From contig CAJGDA010000032.1 of the NCBI GenBank assembly GCA_904501935.1, forward strand, positions 1 through 13,696: a stretch of 13,696 bases of DNA, read 5' to 3'. The position numbers were made by a program, and so were the translations under genes. Origin of the DNA: an uncultured Methanobrevibacter sp. GTDB lineage: Archaea > Methanobacteriota > Methanobacteria > Methanobacteriales > Methanobacteriaceae. Shown here in pieces: positions 1 to 8,742 of this stretch; position 1 is the stretch's first letter, and each line of letters starts with the position of its first letter. A model generated the notes under the pieces. The model was not told the origin of the DNA, did no database searches, and was given only the letters and a program-made list of their open reading frames with translations.

Positions 1-399
1 AAAACCGATGCAAATGGTGTTGCAGCATTACCAATCAACGTAAAAATAGGTGAATACACAGTAAAAGCCGTCGTTGATGATGATAGATACACATCCGAAG
101 AGGCAACCAACACTGTAACCGTAACAGATTATGAAGCAGCCCTTGTCGCAAATGATATAAACATGACCTTCCAAGATGGAACCAGTTATGATGTTCAATT
201 AGCTACTTCCGAAGGTACACCTATTTCCGTTGCCAACTTGGTAGTTAAAATAACAATTCTTGGCAAAACATACAGCATCAAAACAGATTCTGAGGGTATT
301 GCAAAATTGCCAATCAATTTAAGGGCGGGCAATTACACAGTAACTGCAGAATACAACGGTGCAGAAATAACAAACACAATTATTGTAAACAATCTATAA
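1..399 (+). CDS. Adhesin-like Ig-repeat surface protein, C-terminal end (5' truncated)
   Basis: The reading frame is open from base 1 to the TAA at 397-399, so this is the last 132 residues of a longer gene whose start lies outside the window; an internal ATG at 163 is not the true start. It covers the end of one Ig-like domain and one whole terminal one. The pattern of a Gly-Lys-x-Tyr strand, a TDxNG or TDSEG turn, then LPIN and GxYTV/NYTV strands is the same as in the terminal repeats of the 1908-residue adhesin downstream, so the two are paralogues. There is no membrane segment or wall-binding motif at the C-terminus; the protein ends in the Ig-like domain. Its likely role is extracellular adhesion or surface coating, inferred from the family. 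A strong hairpin terminator follows. Confidence 0.88.
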   Translation, partial: KTDANGVAALPINVKIGEYTVKAVVDDDRYTSEEATNTVTVTDYEAALVANDINMTFQDGTSYDVQLATSEGTPISVANLVVKITILGKTYSIKTDSEGIAKLPINLRAGNYTVTAEYNGAEITNTIIVNNL

Positions 400-412
400 A
401 AAAACAATTTTA

Positions 413-443
413 TTTGGGTTTAGTATAAACCCAAACTTTTTTT
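413..443 (+). terminator. Hairpin plus T7 terminator of the first adhesin
   Basis: A perfect 10-bp stem (TTTGGGTTTA at 413-422 against TAAACCCAAA at 426-435) with a 3-base loop is followed by C and seven T (437-443). It begins 13 bases after the stop codon. Archaeal RNA polymerase can terminate on U-tracts alone, so the strong stem is notable and may also protect the mRNA 3' end. Confidence 0.85.
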
Positions 444-509
444 CATTTTTAATTTCTAATGCTTTTTTCTTATTTTATAAAACTATAATTTACTTAATTT
501 AAGGATAAC

Positions 510-517
510 TTTATAAA
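510..517 (+). promoter_or_regulatory. TATA box of the beta-helix protein gene
   Basis: TTTATAAA fits the archaeal box A. Placing transcription start about 26 bases downstream of its centre gives roughly 540. The mRNA would then carry a 5' leader of about 70 bases that includes the inverted repeat at 547-580 and the ribosome site at 596-603. The start site is inferred from spacing only. Confidence 0.5.
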
Positions 518-546
518 CTATGTTTAATAAATACTATTACATTCTT

Positions 547-580
547 TAAACGATTTTTTAATATTTTTTAAAATCGTTTA
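547..580 (+). repeat. Perfect 11-bp inverted repeat in the 5' leader
   Basis: TAAACGATTTT (547-557) and AAAATCGTTTA (570-580) are exact reverse complements separated by 12 AT bases. The repeat lies between the predicted transcription start (about 540) and the ribosome site. No T-tract follows, so it is not a simple terminator. It could be an mRNA hairpin or a dyad operator for a DNA-binding protein. Confidence 0.75.
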
Positions 581-586
581 TGATAG

Positions 587-614
587 CCACTTTAAGGAGG
601 TGGAACCTTTAAAG
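587..614 (+). promoter_or_regulatory. Strong ribosome binding site within a possible hairpin
   Basis: GGAGGTGG at 596-603 is close to the full anti-16S sequence and is the strongest such site in the window. CTTTAAGG (590-597) can pair, with one bulged A, with CCTTTAAAG (606-614), while CCAC (587-590) can alternatively pair with GTGG (600-603) inside the site itself. The site predicts initiation at about 608-611, but the in-frame codons there are TTT and AAA, not a usual start codon. Confidence 0.6.
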
Positions 615-631
615 TTAGTCCTAAACTAATA

Positions 632-2857
632 TTGGGATTAATTATTATCATTGGCATAATCTCCATATCATCTGTTTCAGCTCAAGAAATTGATGCTAAC
701 AGTACAGTGGAGCTCTCGAATGAAAGTCAAATTGGAGATTCCCTATTAAAAAATGTTCCAATTTTGGGCGATTCATTCCCTGAAGATGAAGTTCCAGATG
801 TGCCGGATTTAATATTTAATAAAACAATATACATTGATTACAAAAATATTGATGAATATTTTGTAGACGGTGTTTTAGGAAATCAATATTCCAACAGAAC
901 ATTCATATTTACAAATGATTTTATCGATTTTGGAAAATTAAATATTAGCGCCGAAAATGTAACTTTAATAGGAAAGGGGGTCACGTTTAAAAACACTGTA
1001 TTTGTATTAGACAAAAATAATATCACATTACAGGATTTAAACATTGATTTAGATGATGTATTTGAAGAAAATGAGGGTGCAGGAATATTGGTTTATTCCG
1101 ATTATGCAAATTTAATCAATCTTAATATTAATTACGCGGTTCCTGAAAATGTTGAGGCATATGCTATTTATGCTGAAGGTGCTTCCAATAGACCAATAAG
1201 GAATCTTAGAATGTTAAATTCTAGTGTTAAGTTCGAAGGACATAATGATAAAGCGAATGTTTATAATTCTGCAGTTAAATTTGTAAATTGTAAAGATGCT
1301 CTAGTTGAGAATAATACTATTAGCTCAGAGTTGCCACTTAGGAACATTGTATTTGGACCAAATGGTGCAGAATTAGCTTCCGATTTAGTTTTAACAGTAG
1401 GTATTGAAGGGTGTGAAAATTTTTCATTTATAGGAAATACAATCTATTCAGAAGTAAATGAAAGGCCTGACTATGAATACCCATCTCTTGATTGTTTGCT
1501 AATTTCAAAATCTGATAATTCTTTAATAGCTAATAATTCTATCTTCATGAGCGATTTTATTACAAATCCGGGTGTTAATAATTATCTTTATGGCTTAGAC
1601 ATTTATAACTTAAATAATCTAACTGTTAGGAATAATGATATATCCATTATAACAACTGGAGGTAAATTAGCTGCGGGTACAGCATATCCTATTCAGATTA
1701 CCGGTCCTATTTCTAATGTTTCAATAACAAAAAATGATTTATATTCATTTTCAAATGGACCAAACATAGGTGTTTATTCTCAGAATTATTATGGTAGTAC
1801 TTCACTATCAATCACTGAAAACAATATTAATATCACTGGTTTGGCAGGAGTTCATGAATGGGCATTAGTTGCAGGAATTGAATCACAGGATACAAATTCA
1901 ATAATTCATAACAACACAATTGAAGTTCATAGTGTTGGTGACGTTTCTGTTGACGATAATATCTATGGTATAAGCTATCGTCAAAGTACATCAGGAGATC
2001 ATAAATATGATATTCAAAACAACACTGTTTTCAGCGATGGGTATTATGGTGTTAATTTAATAAGTTCTGTTGATTCAAAGGTAGTGGATAATCTATTGGT
2101 ATCTTTTAATCCTGATGTTTCAGATAAAACCCGAACAGGATTTAAATATGGGGATATATCACAACATAAAAATTTAGAATCTTACAATAATCGTGTCATT
2201 AAGGCTTTCGAGTATTTTGCCGCTCGTGAAAATAGCCGTACTGATGACGAAATTGATTTTAATTATAACCCTTCAAATGAGAAGAATCTTGATAATAAGG
2301 TTAATGGTAAGAATATATCTAGTGATGATTCCAGGAAACAATATTCCTATAATCCTCTAATCCCAGGGTCTTCTGATAAATCCGGATTAAATGACGGCGA
2401 TGCATGGTGGACAAAACCAGGATCCGATGAGTCTGGAGATGAAAACTCAAATAATAAAAATTCAGACGGTTCTGGATTAAATGATGATGAGTCTTCAGGA
2501 AATTCATCAGGCCATAAGGTTTCATTAAGCGAGATATTACGTAATTTCATAGATTCTAATACTGATGAAGGTGAAGTTAATGTAACTTCTTACAATGGAC
2601 ACGATGTTGTTGCTGTTGAAAATAGTTCAGATGTAACACCTTCCGCTGAAGGTGATGAGGCTCTTGCAAGTCAAGCTAAATCTACAAAAAGCATAGAGGG
2701 TGCAAGTGCTAGTGATTCATCTAGTGTCAGTAAAAAGGTTTATGAAATTGATGAAAAGGATAATATCAGTAAATTCATTCCATCAGTATTTTTCATTATT
2801 CCTTTAGTATTCCTATTATTTATTGGAATCAGACGAAAAAAATCAAATTTAGAATAA
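632..2857 (+). CDS. Membrane-anchored beta-helix surface protein (adhesin-like)
   Basis: This is a secreted, cell-surface protein of at least 741 residues. The N-terminus is hydrophobic and ends in a signal-peptidase-like VSA-QE site. Residues about 65-530 are Asn-rich, with recurring blocks such as VENNTI, VRNNDI, ITENNI and IQNNTV, typical of right-handed parallel beta-helix (NosD/pectate-lyase-like) proteins. A Ser/Asp/Asn-rich low-complexity stalk follows, including a short duplication (SGLNDGD/SGLNDDE). The C-terminus is one membrane helix (VFFIIPLVFLLFIGI) followed by RRKK, a stop-transfer signal. Many N-x-S/T sequons suggest glycosylation. The start is doubtful: TTG at 632 is the only ATG/GTG/TTG after the in-frame TAA at 593-595, but it lies 28 bases past the ribosome site. 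The frame upstream of it (608-631) encodes a short Lys-containing stretch that would make a normal signal-peptide n-region. Ligand unknown; adhesion is a family-level inference. Confidence 0.88.
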   Translation: MGLIIIIGIISISSVSAQEIDANSTVELSNESQIGDSLLKNVPILGDSFPEDEVPDVPDLIFNKTIYIDYKNIDEYFVDGVLGNQYSNRTFIFTNDFIDFGKLNISAENVTLIGKGVTFKNTVFVLDKNNITLQDLNIDLDDVFEENEGAGILVYSDYANLINLNINYAVPENVEAYAIYAEGASNRPIRNLRMLNSSVKFEGHNDKANVYNSAVKFVNCKDALVENNTISSELPLRNIVFGPNGAELASDLVLTVGIEGCENFSFIGNTIYSEVNERPDYEYPSLDCLLISKSDNSLIANNSIFMSDFITNPGVNNYLYGLDIYNLNNLTVRNNDISIITTGGKLAAGTAYPIQITGPISNVSITKNDLYSFSNGPNIGVYSQNYYGSTSLSITENNINITGLAGVHEWALVAGIESQDTNSIIHNNTIEVHSVGDVSVDDNIYGISYRQSTSGDHKYDIQNNTVFSDGYYGVNLISSVDSKVVDNLLVSFNPDVSDKTRTGFKYGDISQHKNLESYNNRVIKAFEYFAARENSRTDDEIDFNYNPSNEKNLDNKVNGKNISSDDSRKQYSYNPLIPGSSDKSGLNDGDAWWTKPGSDESGDENSNNKNSDGSGLNDDESSGNSSGHKVSLSEILRNFIDSNTDEGEVNVTSYNGHDVVAVENSSDVTPSAEGDEALASQAKSTKSIEGASASDSSSVSKKVYEIDEKDNISKFIPSVFFIIPLVFLLFIGIRRKKSNLE

Positions 2858-2885
2858 TTAGTCTTTTGGGCTAATTACTTTTTTT
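2855..2885 (+). terminator. Hairpin plus T7 terminator overlapping the stop codon
   Basis: TAATTAG (2855-2861) pairs perfectly with CTAATTA (2871-2877) around a 9-base loop, followed by C and seven T (2879-2885). The first arm contains the TAA stop codon of the beta-helix protein gene, so a ribosome at the stop would cover the stem. Confidence 0.75.
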
Positions 2886-2912
2886 CTTATTTTTAGCTAT
2901 TTTTTAGATAAT

Positions 2913-2967
2913 TTTATATATTTTCTTTTTCAAATCTTAAAACATTAGCGACAAATTATTAAGAGGT
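2913..2967 (+). promoter_or_regulatory. Promoter and ribosome site of the large adhesin
   Basis: TTTATATA at 2913-2920 is a strong archaeal TATA box. Start of transcription at about 2943 is inferred from the usual 26-base spacing. GAGGT at 2963-2967 lies 6 bases before the ATG at 2974 and fixes that start. The gene therefore has its own promoter, separated from the gene upstream by a terminator. Confidence 0.65.
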
Positions 2968-2973
2968 ATTTGA

Positions 2974-5900
2974 ATGAAAGTTAATAAATTTATATTAATC
3001 ATTTTCATTATCACAGTAATATTCTCATTATCTGCTGTAAATGCATCCGATATGGATATTACTCAATCAAATAATCTATCTGTTGATAATGATAATTATG
3101 AAAATGTTTTAACGGGAAGTCCTATGAACATCTATGTGGATAGTGAAGTAGGATATGATAATATCAATGATGGATCATCTAAGGAATCATCATTAAAGAC
3201 AATTGGCAAAGCTATTTCAATAGCCAATGATGACGATAATATTTATTTGGCTGATGGAGTTTATTCAGGCTTAAAAAACACTAGACTGAATATTGATAAA
3301 TCACTGAATTTCATCGGTTCACAAAACACAGTTATTGATGGTGAAAACGAAAACTATATTTTTAATATTCCGGATGGCGTGAAAGTCACATTTAAAAATA
3401 TCAAATTCATTAATGCATTTAAGGATACTTCATCATATTCCAATACATATACCGGTTTGGTTTATGGTGCTGCTTTAAGTATAAACGATGCAACTGTTGT
3501 TATAGATAATTGTTCTTTTATTGATAATTCATTAGATAGCAATTATGGTGACATATATGGTGGTGCAATAAGCAATTTTGGGGATTTAACCATTAAAAAT
3601 TCTTATTTTGATGGCAATACTCCTATTTCTTCTTCAGGTTTTCCTTCCCATGGAGGTTCCATTTATAATAACGGCAAATTATCAATATCCAATACCACTA
3701 TAACCAACTCAATAAGTACTGACGGAGCCGGAATATTCAATAATGGTTCCGCAATCATGAAAGATAGCATAATTTCTGATTCTAGATCCCGTAATACTGG
3801 TAGAGGTTCAGCTATTTTCAATAATGGAAATTTCACAATATTAGATTCCATTGTTGAGAATAATTATATTGACCAGACATCAAATACTGTTCGCGGTGCG
3901 ATTTATAATGATGGACAATTGGTTGTCAGAGGAACAATATTTAGAGAAAACACCGCTAAATATGCAAGTAATAGGAAATATGCTGGTTCCTCAGTGATTT
4001 ACAATAATGGTGTTTTAAATTTAACTTACAGTGCATTTATTGGTAATTTAAAATACAATGGAATTTCTGGAGATGTTTATAATTCCGGAGATATCGTCTC
4101 TTTAGATAACAACTGGTGGGGTTCTAATGATAATCCTACTAAAGATGTTTCAAGAGTGGGCATTAGCGACTATGTAAACACCTGGTTAATATTAAACTTA
4201 ACACCAGAATACTTAAAATTAAATATAAGTGAAAGTGGAGAGATTTCTGCATTTTGGACAAATAACCTTAATCAAATACCTCAAATTGATTTGTTCCCAT
4301 TGTTTAATGTAACTTTCACTGTTGATTATGATGAGGCAGCTACAGAAGAATTAAAAAATGGTAAAGCTACTTTCATATTCGATGAAACAGACTATAAAAG
4401 CCAATACATAGTTGAAGCAATTATTGGTGATTTTACACAGGAAATAATTGTTGATGTAGGAAAAATGTTAACCAATCTCGATGTTGAAAGCAACAATGAT
4501 ATCTTATTTAATGAGACACTTATTGTAAATATCTCCTTAACTAATGCTAATGACCGTCCAATCAATCAGGAAGTTTCCGTTGAATATGGGGGAAAAATAT
4601 ACTATTGCGATTTAATCAATGGAAAAGATACTTTGGAGATTAATAATCTAAAACCGGGTAACTTTACATTAAAAGTAATATATGATGGTGATGATGATTA
4701 TTTCAAATCAACTTATGCTAAAAGCATTACAATCAGAAAACGAGATGTAAATTTATCAGTAATAGCGCCGGAAGTCAAAATAGGTGAATACGGTGATGCT
4801 ATTGTAACATTGCTCCCAGATGATGATAAAATCAAAGCCAGGTCAATATTATATATTGATGGAAAACGCCAAGGCACATATAAAAACCTATTCAATGGAA
4901 ATACAACCATTAGATTGCCTCTCCTCGAAGATGGAGAACATAATCTAACTATAGAATATCTGGGAACAGACGTATATTGCTCTGCTGTGGCAAGCACAAT
5001 CTTTAAGGTAAGCCTATACGAATCATCAATGAATGTTTCCGCTAAGGACATTAAAGTAGGCGAAGATGCTATAATTTCAATTACAGTTGATCCTGAAGAT
5101 TTGGAAGGTGAAGCAACATTGACCATCAATGGCTATGAGCAAACCATATATTTGGATGGTATCACAACCAATGTAACTATCTCTAATTTAGCTGCGGGAA
5201 CATATAATGTTTCAGTGTATTATGACGGATATGCTAAATATTATCCTGTCAACGCTTCCACTTCATTTAAAGTTGAAAAGGCACCATCTAAATTAGACGT
5301 AAATTTAACACAGGATGATAAGAATCTTAAGGCTACTCTGATTATAAAAACAATTCCTAGCGATTGTACTGGCGTTGTTAGTGTTTGGGTAAACTATAGG
5401 CAATATAATGCAACCCTTAAAAATGGGGAAGCAAAATTTGATGTGAAACTTGATAAGGGTTCAAACATCATCTTTGTCAATTATGAGGGTGATGACTATT
5501 ATGACGATTCAAACTGGAACACCACCATTGGTGTTGTAGATAATGTAATTTTGATTGGTAGAAATTCAACCGGTTGGAGCTATAACGATTTTGATTATGC
5601 AATCAGATTGACAGAGGAAAATGGTGTTCCAATCCCTGGAGTAAATGTTACTGTTGAGTTTGATGGAGAAAAGCATAACATCACAACCAATGCAAATGGT
5701 TTGGCATATTATACTTTGAAATTGCCGACCGGTAAATACACAATTTCCGCAACATATCAGCTGGAAACCATTTTCAATACCCTGACCGTAAAAGATATTG
5801 AATTTAATTTAACCACTCAGGATATTGTTTATGGAAATGTGGAAGCTATTGAGACAAGTTTTGACAGTGCAATTAAGGGTAAGGTTAACTTCATAATCAC

Positions 5901-8700
5901 AGGCATATTAAATGAAACTGTTGATATCGTAGATAATAAGGCAAATTATAATCTGTCTGGTTTAAATGCCGGCAAATACACTCTCAAAGCTATTTATTTA
6001 AATGATTACACATCCAAATCAAAGTCATCTAAATTCAATGTTGAAAAAGCGACCTTAAATTTTGATGTGGATATTAAGGATATTGTCGCTAACGATGATG
6101 AGATAATTACCGTTTCAAACTTGTCAGATGCAACAGGCAAAATTGTGTTCACAGTAAATGGTAAGACTTATCAAAAAACAATTGAAAATGGTGAAGCTAT
6201 TTTAAAATTATCCAAATTGAATTTGGGTAATTATTCCTTAGATATCAACTATAAAGGAGATAAGAATTATTACAATGCTTCTTATTCCACAGTATTTTAT
6301 GTCAAAGGACTTAAAACTCCAATAACCGTAACAATTAATGATGCAAAATATGGTGCAAATTTAGTAGCTAAAGCCACTCTTAATAAAAATGCAACAGGTA
6401 CTGTAAGATTCACAACTGAAGATTTCACAGAAGATGTTAAAATCAAAAACGGTGTAGCTACCTGGAAATTCACAGGAGTCAATGTCGGCCAACATGAAAT
6501 CGTTGCAGAATACTTGGGAGATAATTATTATGTATCTGCAAGCAATTCCACAACATATGCCGTTTCAAAAGCAGAATCCAGTATTGTGTTGTATGTAAAA
6601 GAGGTTTGCTTGAATGAGAATATTAGAATTTATACCAACTTGAGCACTAATGCGACCGGTCAAGTTCTATATAGTATGAATGGATATTATTCCCCTAGAT
6701 ATAAACCTGTTGTTGACTCTGCCTGCCATTGGTATATCTCTCCTTTAGGTACAGGTAATTATACAGTAATTGCAGTCTATCCAGGTGATGACAACTATTA
6801 TGGAAGCAATACAACATTCATTCTTGAGGTTAAACAAAAAAGATCAATATTGAATGTTGAGATTGATGATGCAGGTATAAACGATAGGATTGTAGCCAAT
6901 ATTAACTTAAACTCAGTTGAAGATATGCCACTCACAGACCACATCACTTTGAAAGTAAACAATAGGGTATATGATGTATTTGTTGATGATGGTGAAGCAA
7001 CACTCGTTTTAGGAAAACTGCCTGCAGGCAACTATACTTTTGAAGCGACATATGGTGGTAATGAAAATTATTCAAAAGCTTCATCTAACGGTAAATTTGA
7101 AGTAAGGGACACACTTTTGGATGCAATATTGGTTGCAAATGACTTTAGCAAATATTACAAAGGCAATCAAAAATTTGCAGTTTCATTAACATCTTCAAAA
7201 GGCCAAGCTATCGAGGGTGTTGCTATTACAGTAAAAGTCGGCGGTAAAGAATACAGTGGTGTAACAGATGATTCCGGTAAAGCTTACTTTAATCTTGATT
7301 TGAATTCCGGCAACTACACCGCAGAAATTGAATCTGAAGAAACCAGAACATACCATGCAAACACAACAAAAGCTTCAGTGACCATTAATCCGACAGTTGA
7401 AGGAATCGATGTTGCAAAATTAGAAGGCAGCGGAGATTTGTATTATGCAATATTTTCAGATTCCAACGGCAAAGTTTTAGCTAATACAAAAGTTCAACTT
7501 AAAATTGGTACTAAATCCTTAACTGCAACTACATTGCCTAATGGTATTATAAGAGTAAACATTGATTTGGAGGTTGGAAATTACACCATTGTTGCCACTA
7601 ACCCGGTAACTGGTGAAAGCGCTACCAATTATTTGTTCGTTTACAAATATTTGATGGAAAATAAGGACATTACAAAAAATTATTTGGGCAGTGAAAATTA
7701 TTCCGTTCGCGCTTATGGTGATGATGGTAAGCCTGTTGGTGCTGGTCAGATTGTTAAGATTACAATTAATGGAAAGACCTATAGTGTTGCGACTGATAAG
7801 AATGGTTATGCGTCATTGCCGATTAACCTTTATCCTGGTGATTACACAGTTAAGGCCTCTTATAAAGGATACACTGTAACAAACAAGGTAAAAGTTAAAA
7901 AAAGCACAGTTTATTTAAGGGAAAATAAGGACATTACAAAAAATTATCTTAGCAGCGAGAAATATTCCGTTCGTGCTTATGGTGATGATGGTAAGCCTGT
8001 TGGTGCTGGTCAGATTGTTAAGATTACAATTAATGGAAAGACTTATGATGTTGCGACTGATAAGAATGGTTATGCGTCATTGCCGATTAACCTTTATCCT
8101 GGTGATTATACAGTTAAGGCCTCTTATAAAGGATACACTGTAACAAACAAGGTAAAAGTTAAAGATAGTGTAATTTATTTAAGGGAAAATAAGGACATTA
8201 CAAAAAATTATTTGGGCAGTGAAGATTATTCCGTTCGTGCTTATGGCGATGATGGTAAGCCTGTTGGTGCTGGTCAGATTGTTAAGATTACAATTAATGG
8301 TAAGACTTATGATGTTGCGACTGATAAGAATGGTTATGCGTCATTGCCGATTAACCTTTATCCTGGTGATTACACAGTTAAGGCCTCTTATAAAGGATAT
8401 ACTGTATCAAACAGTGTCAAGGTTAAAAGTACTGTAGTTTATTTAAGGGAAAATAAGGATATTACTAAGTATTATTTGGGCAGTGAAGATTATTCCGTTC
8501 GTGCTTATGGTGATGATGGTAAGCCTGTTGGTGCTGGTCAGGTTGTTAAGATTACCGTTAATGGTAAGACTTATGATGTTGCGACTGATAAGAATGGTTA
8601 TGCGTCATTGCCGATTAACCTTTATCCTGGTGATTATACAATTAAAGCCGCTTATAAAGGATACACTGTAACAAATAAAATTAAGGTTAAAAAACCTTAA
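2974..8700 (+). CDS. Giant adhesin-like protein: beta-helix plus multiple Ig-like domains
   Basis: This 1908-residue secreted surface protein starts with a clear signal peptide (Lys-containing n-region, hydrophobic core, cleavage likely after VNA at residue 24). Residues about 52-390 form a beta-helix domain opening with a YVDSEVGYDN strand, with repeated SxxxNNGxL turns, and closing near the NNWWGSNDNP motif (about 379) common in methanogen adhesins. Roughly 14 diverged Ig-like domains of 80-95 residues follow (about 410-1560), many with the pattern VNGKxY, xNGxA, L.xGNYT and Y.GDxxY typical of Big_3-type repeats. Residues 1562-1908 are four nearly identical 83-88-residue Ig-like repeats. 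It has no membrane helix or sorting signal at the C-terminus, so attachment to the pseudomurein wall may run through the terminal repeats (inference). Sequons are frequent. Likely role: adhesion to host, fibre or partner microbes; no ligand can be named. Confidence 0.92.
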   Translation: MKVNKFILIIFIITVIFSLSAVNASDMDITQSNNLSVDNDNYENVLTGSPMNIYVDSEVGYDNINDGSSKESSLKTIGKAISIANDDDNIYLADGVYSGLKNTRLNIDKSLNFIGSQNTVIDGENENYIFNIPDGVKVTFKNIKFINAFKDTSSYSNTYTGLVYGAALSINDATVVIDNCSFIDNSLDSNYGDIYGGAISNFGDLTIKNSYFDGNTPISSSGFPSHGGSIYNNGKLSISNTTITNSISTDGAGIFNNGSAIMKDSIISDSRSRNTGRGSAIFNNGNFTILDSIVENNYIDQTSNTVRGAIYNDGQLVVRGTIFRENTAKYASNRKYAGSSVIYNNGVLNLTYSAFIGNLKYNGISGDVYNSGDIVSLDNNWWGSNDNPTKDVSRVGISDYVNTWLILNLTPEYLKLNISESGEISAFWTNNLNQIPQIDLFPLFNVTFTVDYDEAATEELKNGKATFIFDETDYKSQYIVEAIIGDFTQEIIVDVGKMLTNLDVESNNDILFNETLIVNISLTNANDRPINQEVSVEYGGKIYYCDLINGKDTLEINNLKPGNFTLKVIYDGDDDYFKSTYAKSITIRKRDVNLSVIAPEVKIGEYGDAIVTLLPDDDKIKARSILYIDGKRQGTYKNLFNGNTTIRLPLLEDGEHNLTIEYLGTDVYCSAVASTIFKVSLYESSMNVSAKDIKVGEDAIISITVDPEDLEGEATLTINGYEQTIYLDGITTNVTISNLAAGTYNVSVYYDGYAKYYPVNASTSFKVEKAPSKLDVNLTQDDKNLKATLIIKTIPSDCTGVVSVWVNYRQYNATLKNGEAKFDVKLDKGSNIIFVNYEGDDYYDDSNWNTTIGVVDNVILIGRNSTGWSYNDFDYAIRLTEENGVPIPGVNVTVEFDGEKHNITTNANGLAYYTLKLPTGKYTISATYQLETIFNTLTVKDIEFNLTTQDIVYGNVEAIETSFDSAIKGKVNFIITGILNETVDIVDNKANYNLSGLNAGKYTLKAIYLNDYTSKSKSSKFNVEKATLNFDVDIKDIVANDDEIITVSNLSDATGKIVFTVNGKTYQKTIENGEAILKLSKLNLGNYSLDINYKGDKNYYNASYSTVFYVKGLKTPITVTINDAKYGANLVAKATLNKNATGTVRFTTEDFTEDVKIKNGVATWKFTGVNVGQHEIVAEYLGDNYYVSASNSTTYAVSKAESSIVLYVKEVCLNENIRIYTNLSTNATGQVLYSMNGYYSPRYKPVVDSACHWYISPLGTGNYTVIAVYPGDDNYYGSNTTFILEVKQKRSILNVEIDDAGINDRIVANINLNSVEDMPLTDHITLKVNNRVYDVFVDDGEATLVLGKLPAGNYTFEATYGGNENYSKASSNGKFEVRDTLLDAILVANDFSKYYKGNQKFAVSLTSSKGQAIEGVAITVKVGGKEYSGVTDDSGKAYFNLDLNSGNYTAEIESEETRTYHANTTKASVTINPTVEGIDVAKLEGSGDLYYAIFSDSNGKVLANTKVQLKIGTKSLTATTLPNGIIRVNIDLEVGNYTIVATNPVTGESATNYLFVYKYLMENKDITKNYLGSENYSVRAYGDDGKPVGAGQIVKITINGKTYSVATDKNGYASLPINLYPGDYTVKASYKGYTVTNKVKVKKSTVYLRENKDITKNYLSSEKYSVRAYGDDGKPVGAGQIVKITINGKTYDVATDKNGYASLPINLYPGDYTVKASYKGYTVTNKVKVKDSVIYLRENKDITKNYLGSEDYSVRAYGDDGKPVGAGQIVKITINGKTYDVATDKNGYASLPINLYPGDYTVKASYKGYTVSNSVKVKSTVVYLRENKDITKYYLGSEDYSVRAYGDDGKPVGAGQVVKITVNGKTYDVATDKNGYASLPINLYPGDYTIKAAYKGYTVTNKIKVKKP
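7657..8697 (+). repeat. Four tandem 264-bp in-frame repeats
   Basis: Units start at 7657, 7921, 8185 and 8449; the first three are exactly 264 bp (88 codons) and the last is cut to 83 codons before the stop. A 59-bp core (7786-7844 in unit 1) is identical in all four, third codon positions included. Differences gather in the linker (KKSTV, KDSVI, KSTVV) and at the SEN/SEK/SED position. Unit 4 is the most diverged. The repeats use AAG for lysine and GCG for alanine more than the preceding Ig domains, which prefer AAA. This indicates recent amplification or gene conversion within the gene. Confidence 0.93.
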
Positions 8701-8742
8701 TTACTTAGAATTTAATTTAAATAAAACTAAAACAGACGTATG

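Noticed and set aside
163..399. A complete 78-residue gene starting at ATG 163
   Set aside because: The frame stays open to base 1 and the upstream residues form the same Ig-like pattern, so it is the end of a truncated larger gene.
4713..5129. 138-codon open frame on the minus strand inside the large adhesin
   Set aside because: It is antisense to a well-supported coding region, with no promoter, ribosome site or recognisable protein pattern. Other minus-strand frames at 2319-2550, 3663-3851, 6297-6482, 6798-7031, 10061-10261, 11328-11528, 12755-13092 and 13156-13365 are rejected for the same reason or because they run across a promoter region.
7691..8671. Three similar out-of-frame open frames of 62-72 codons within the tandem repeats
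   Set aside because: Their similarity simply reflects the 264-bp DNA repeat read in another frame.
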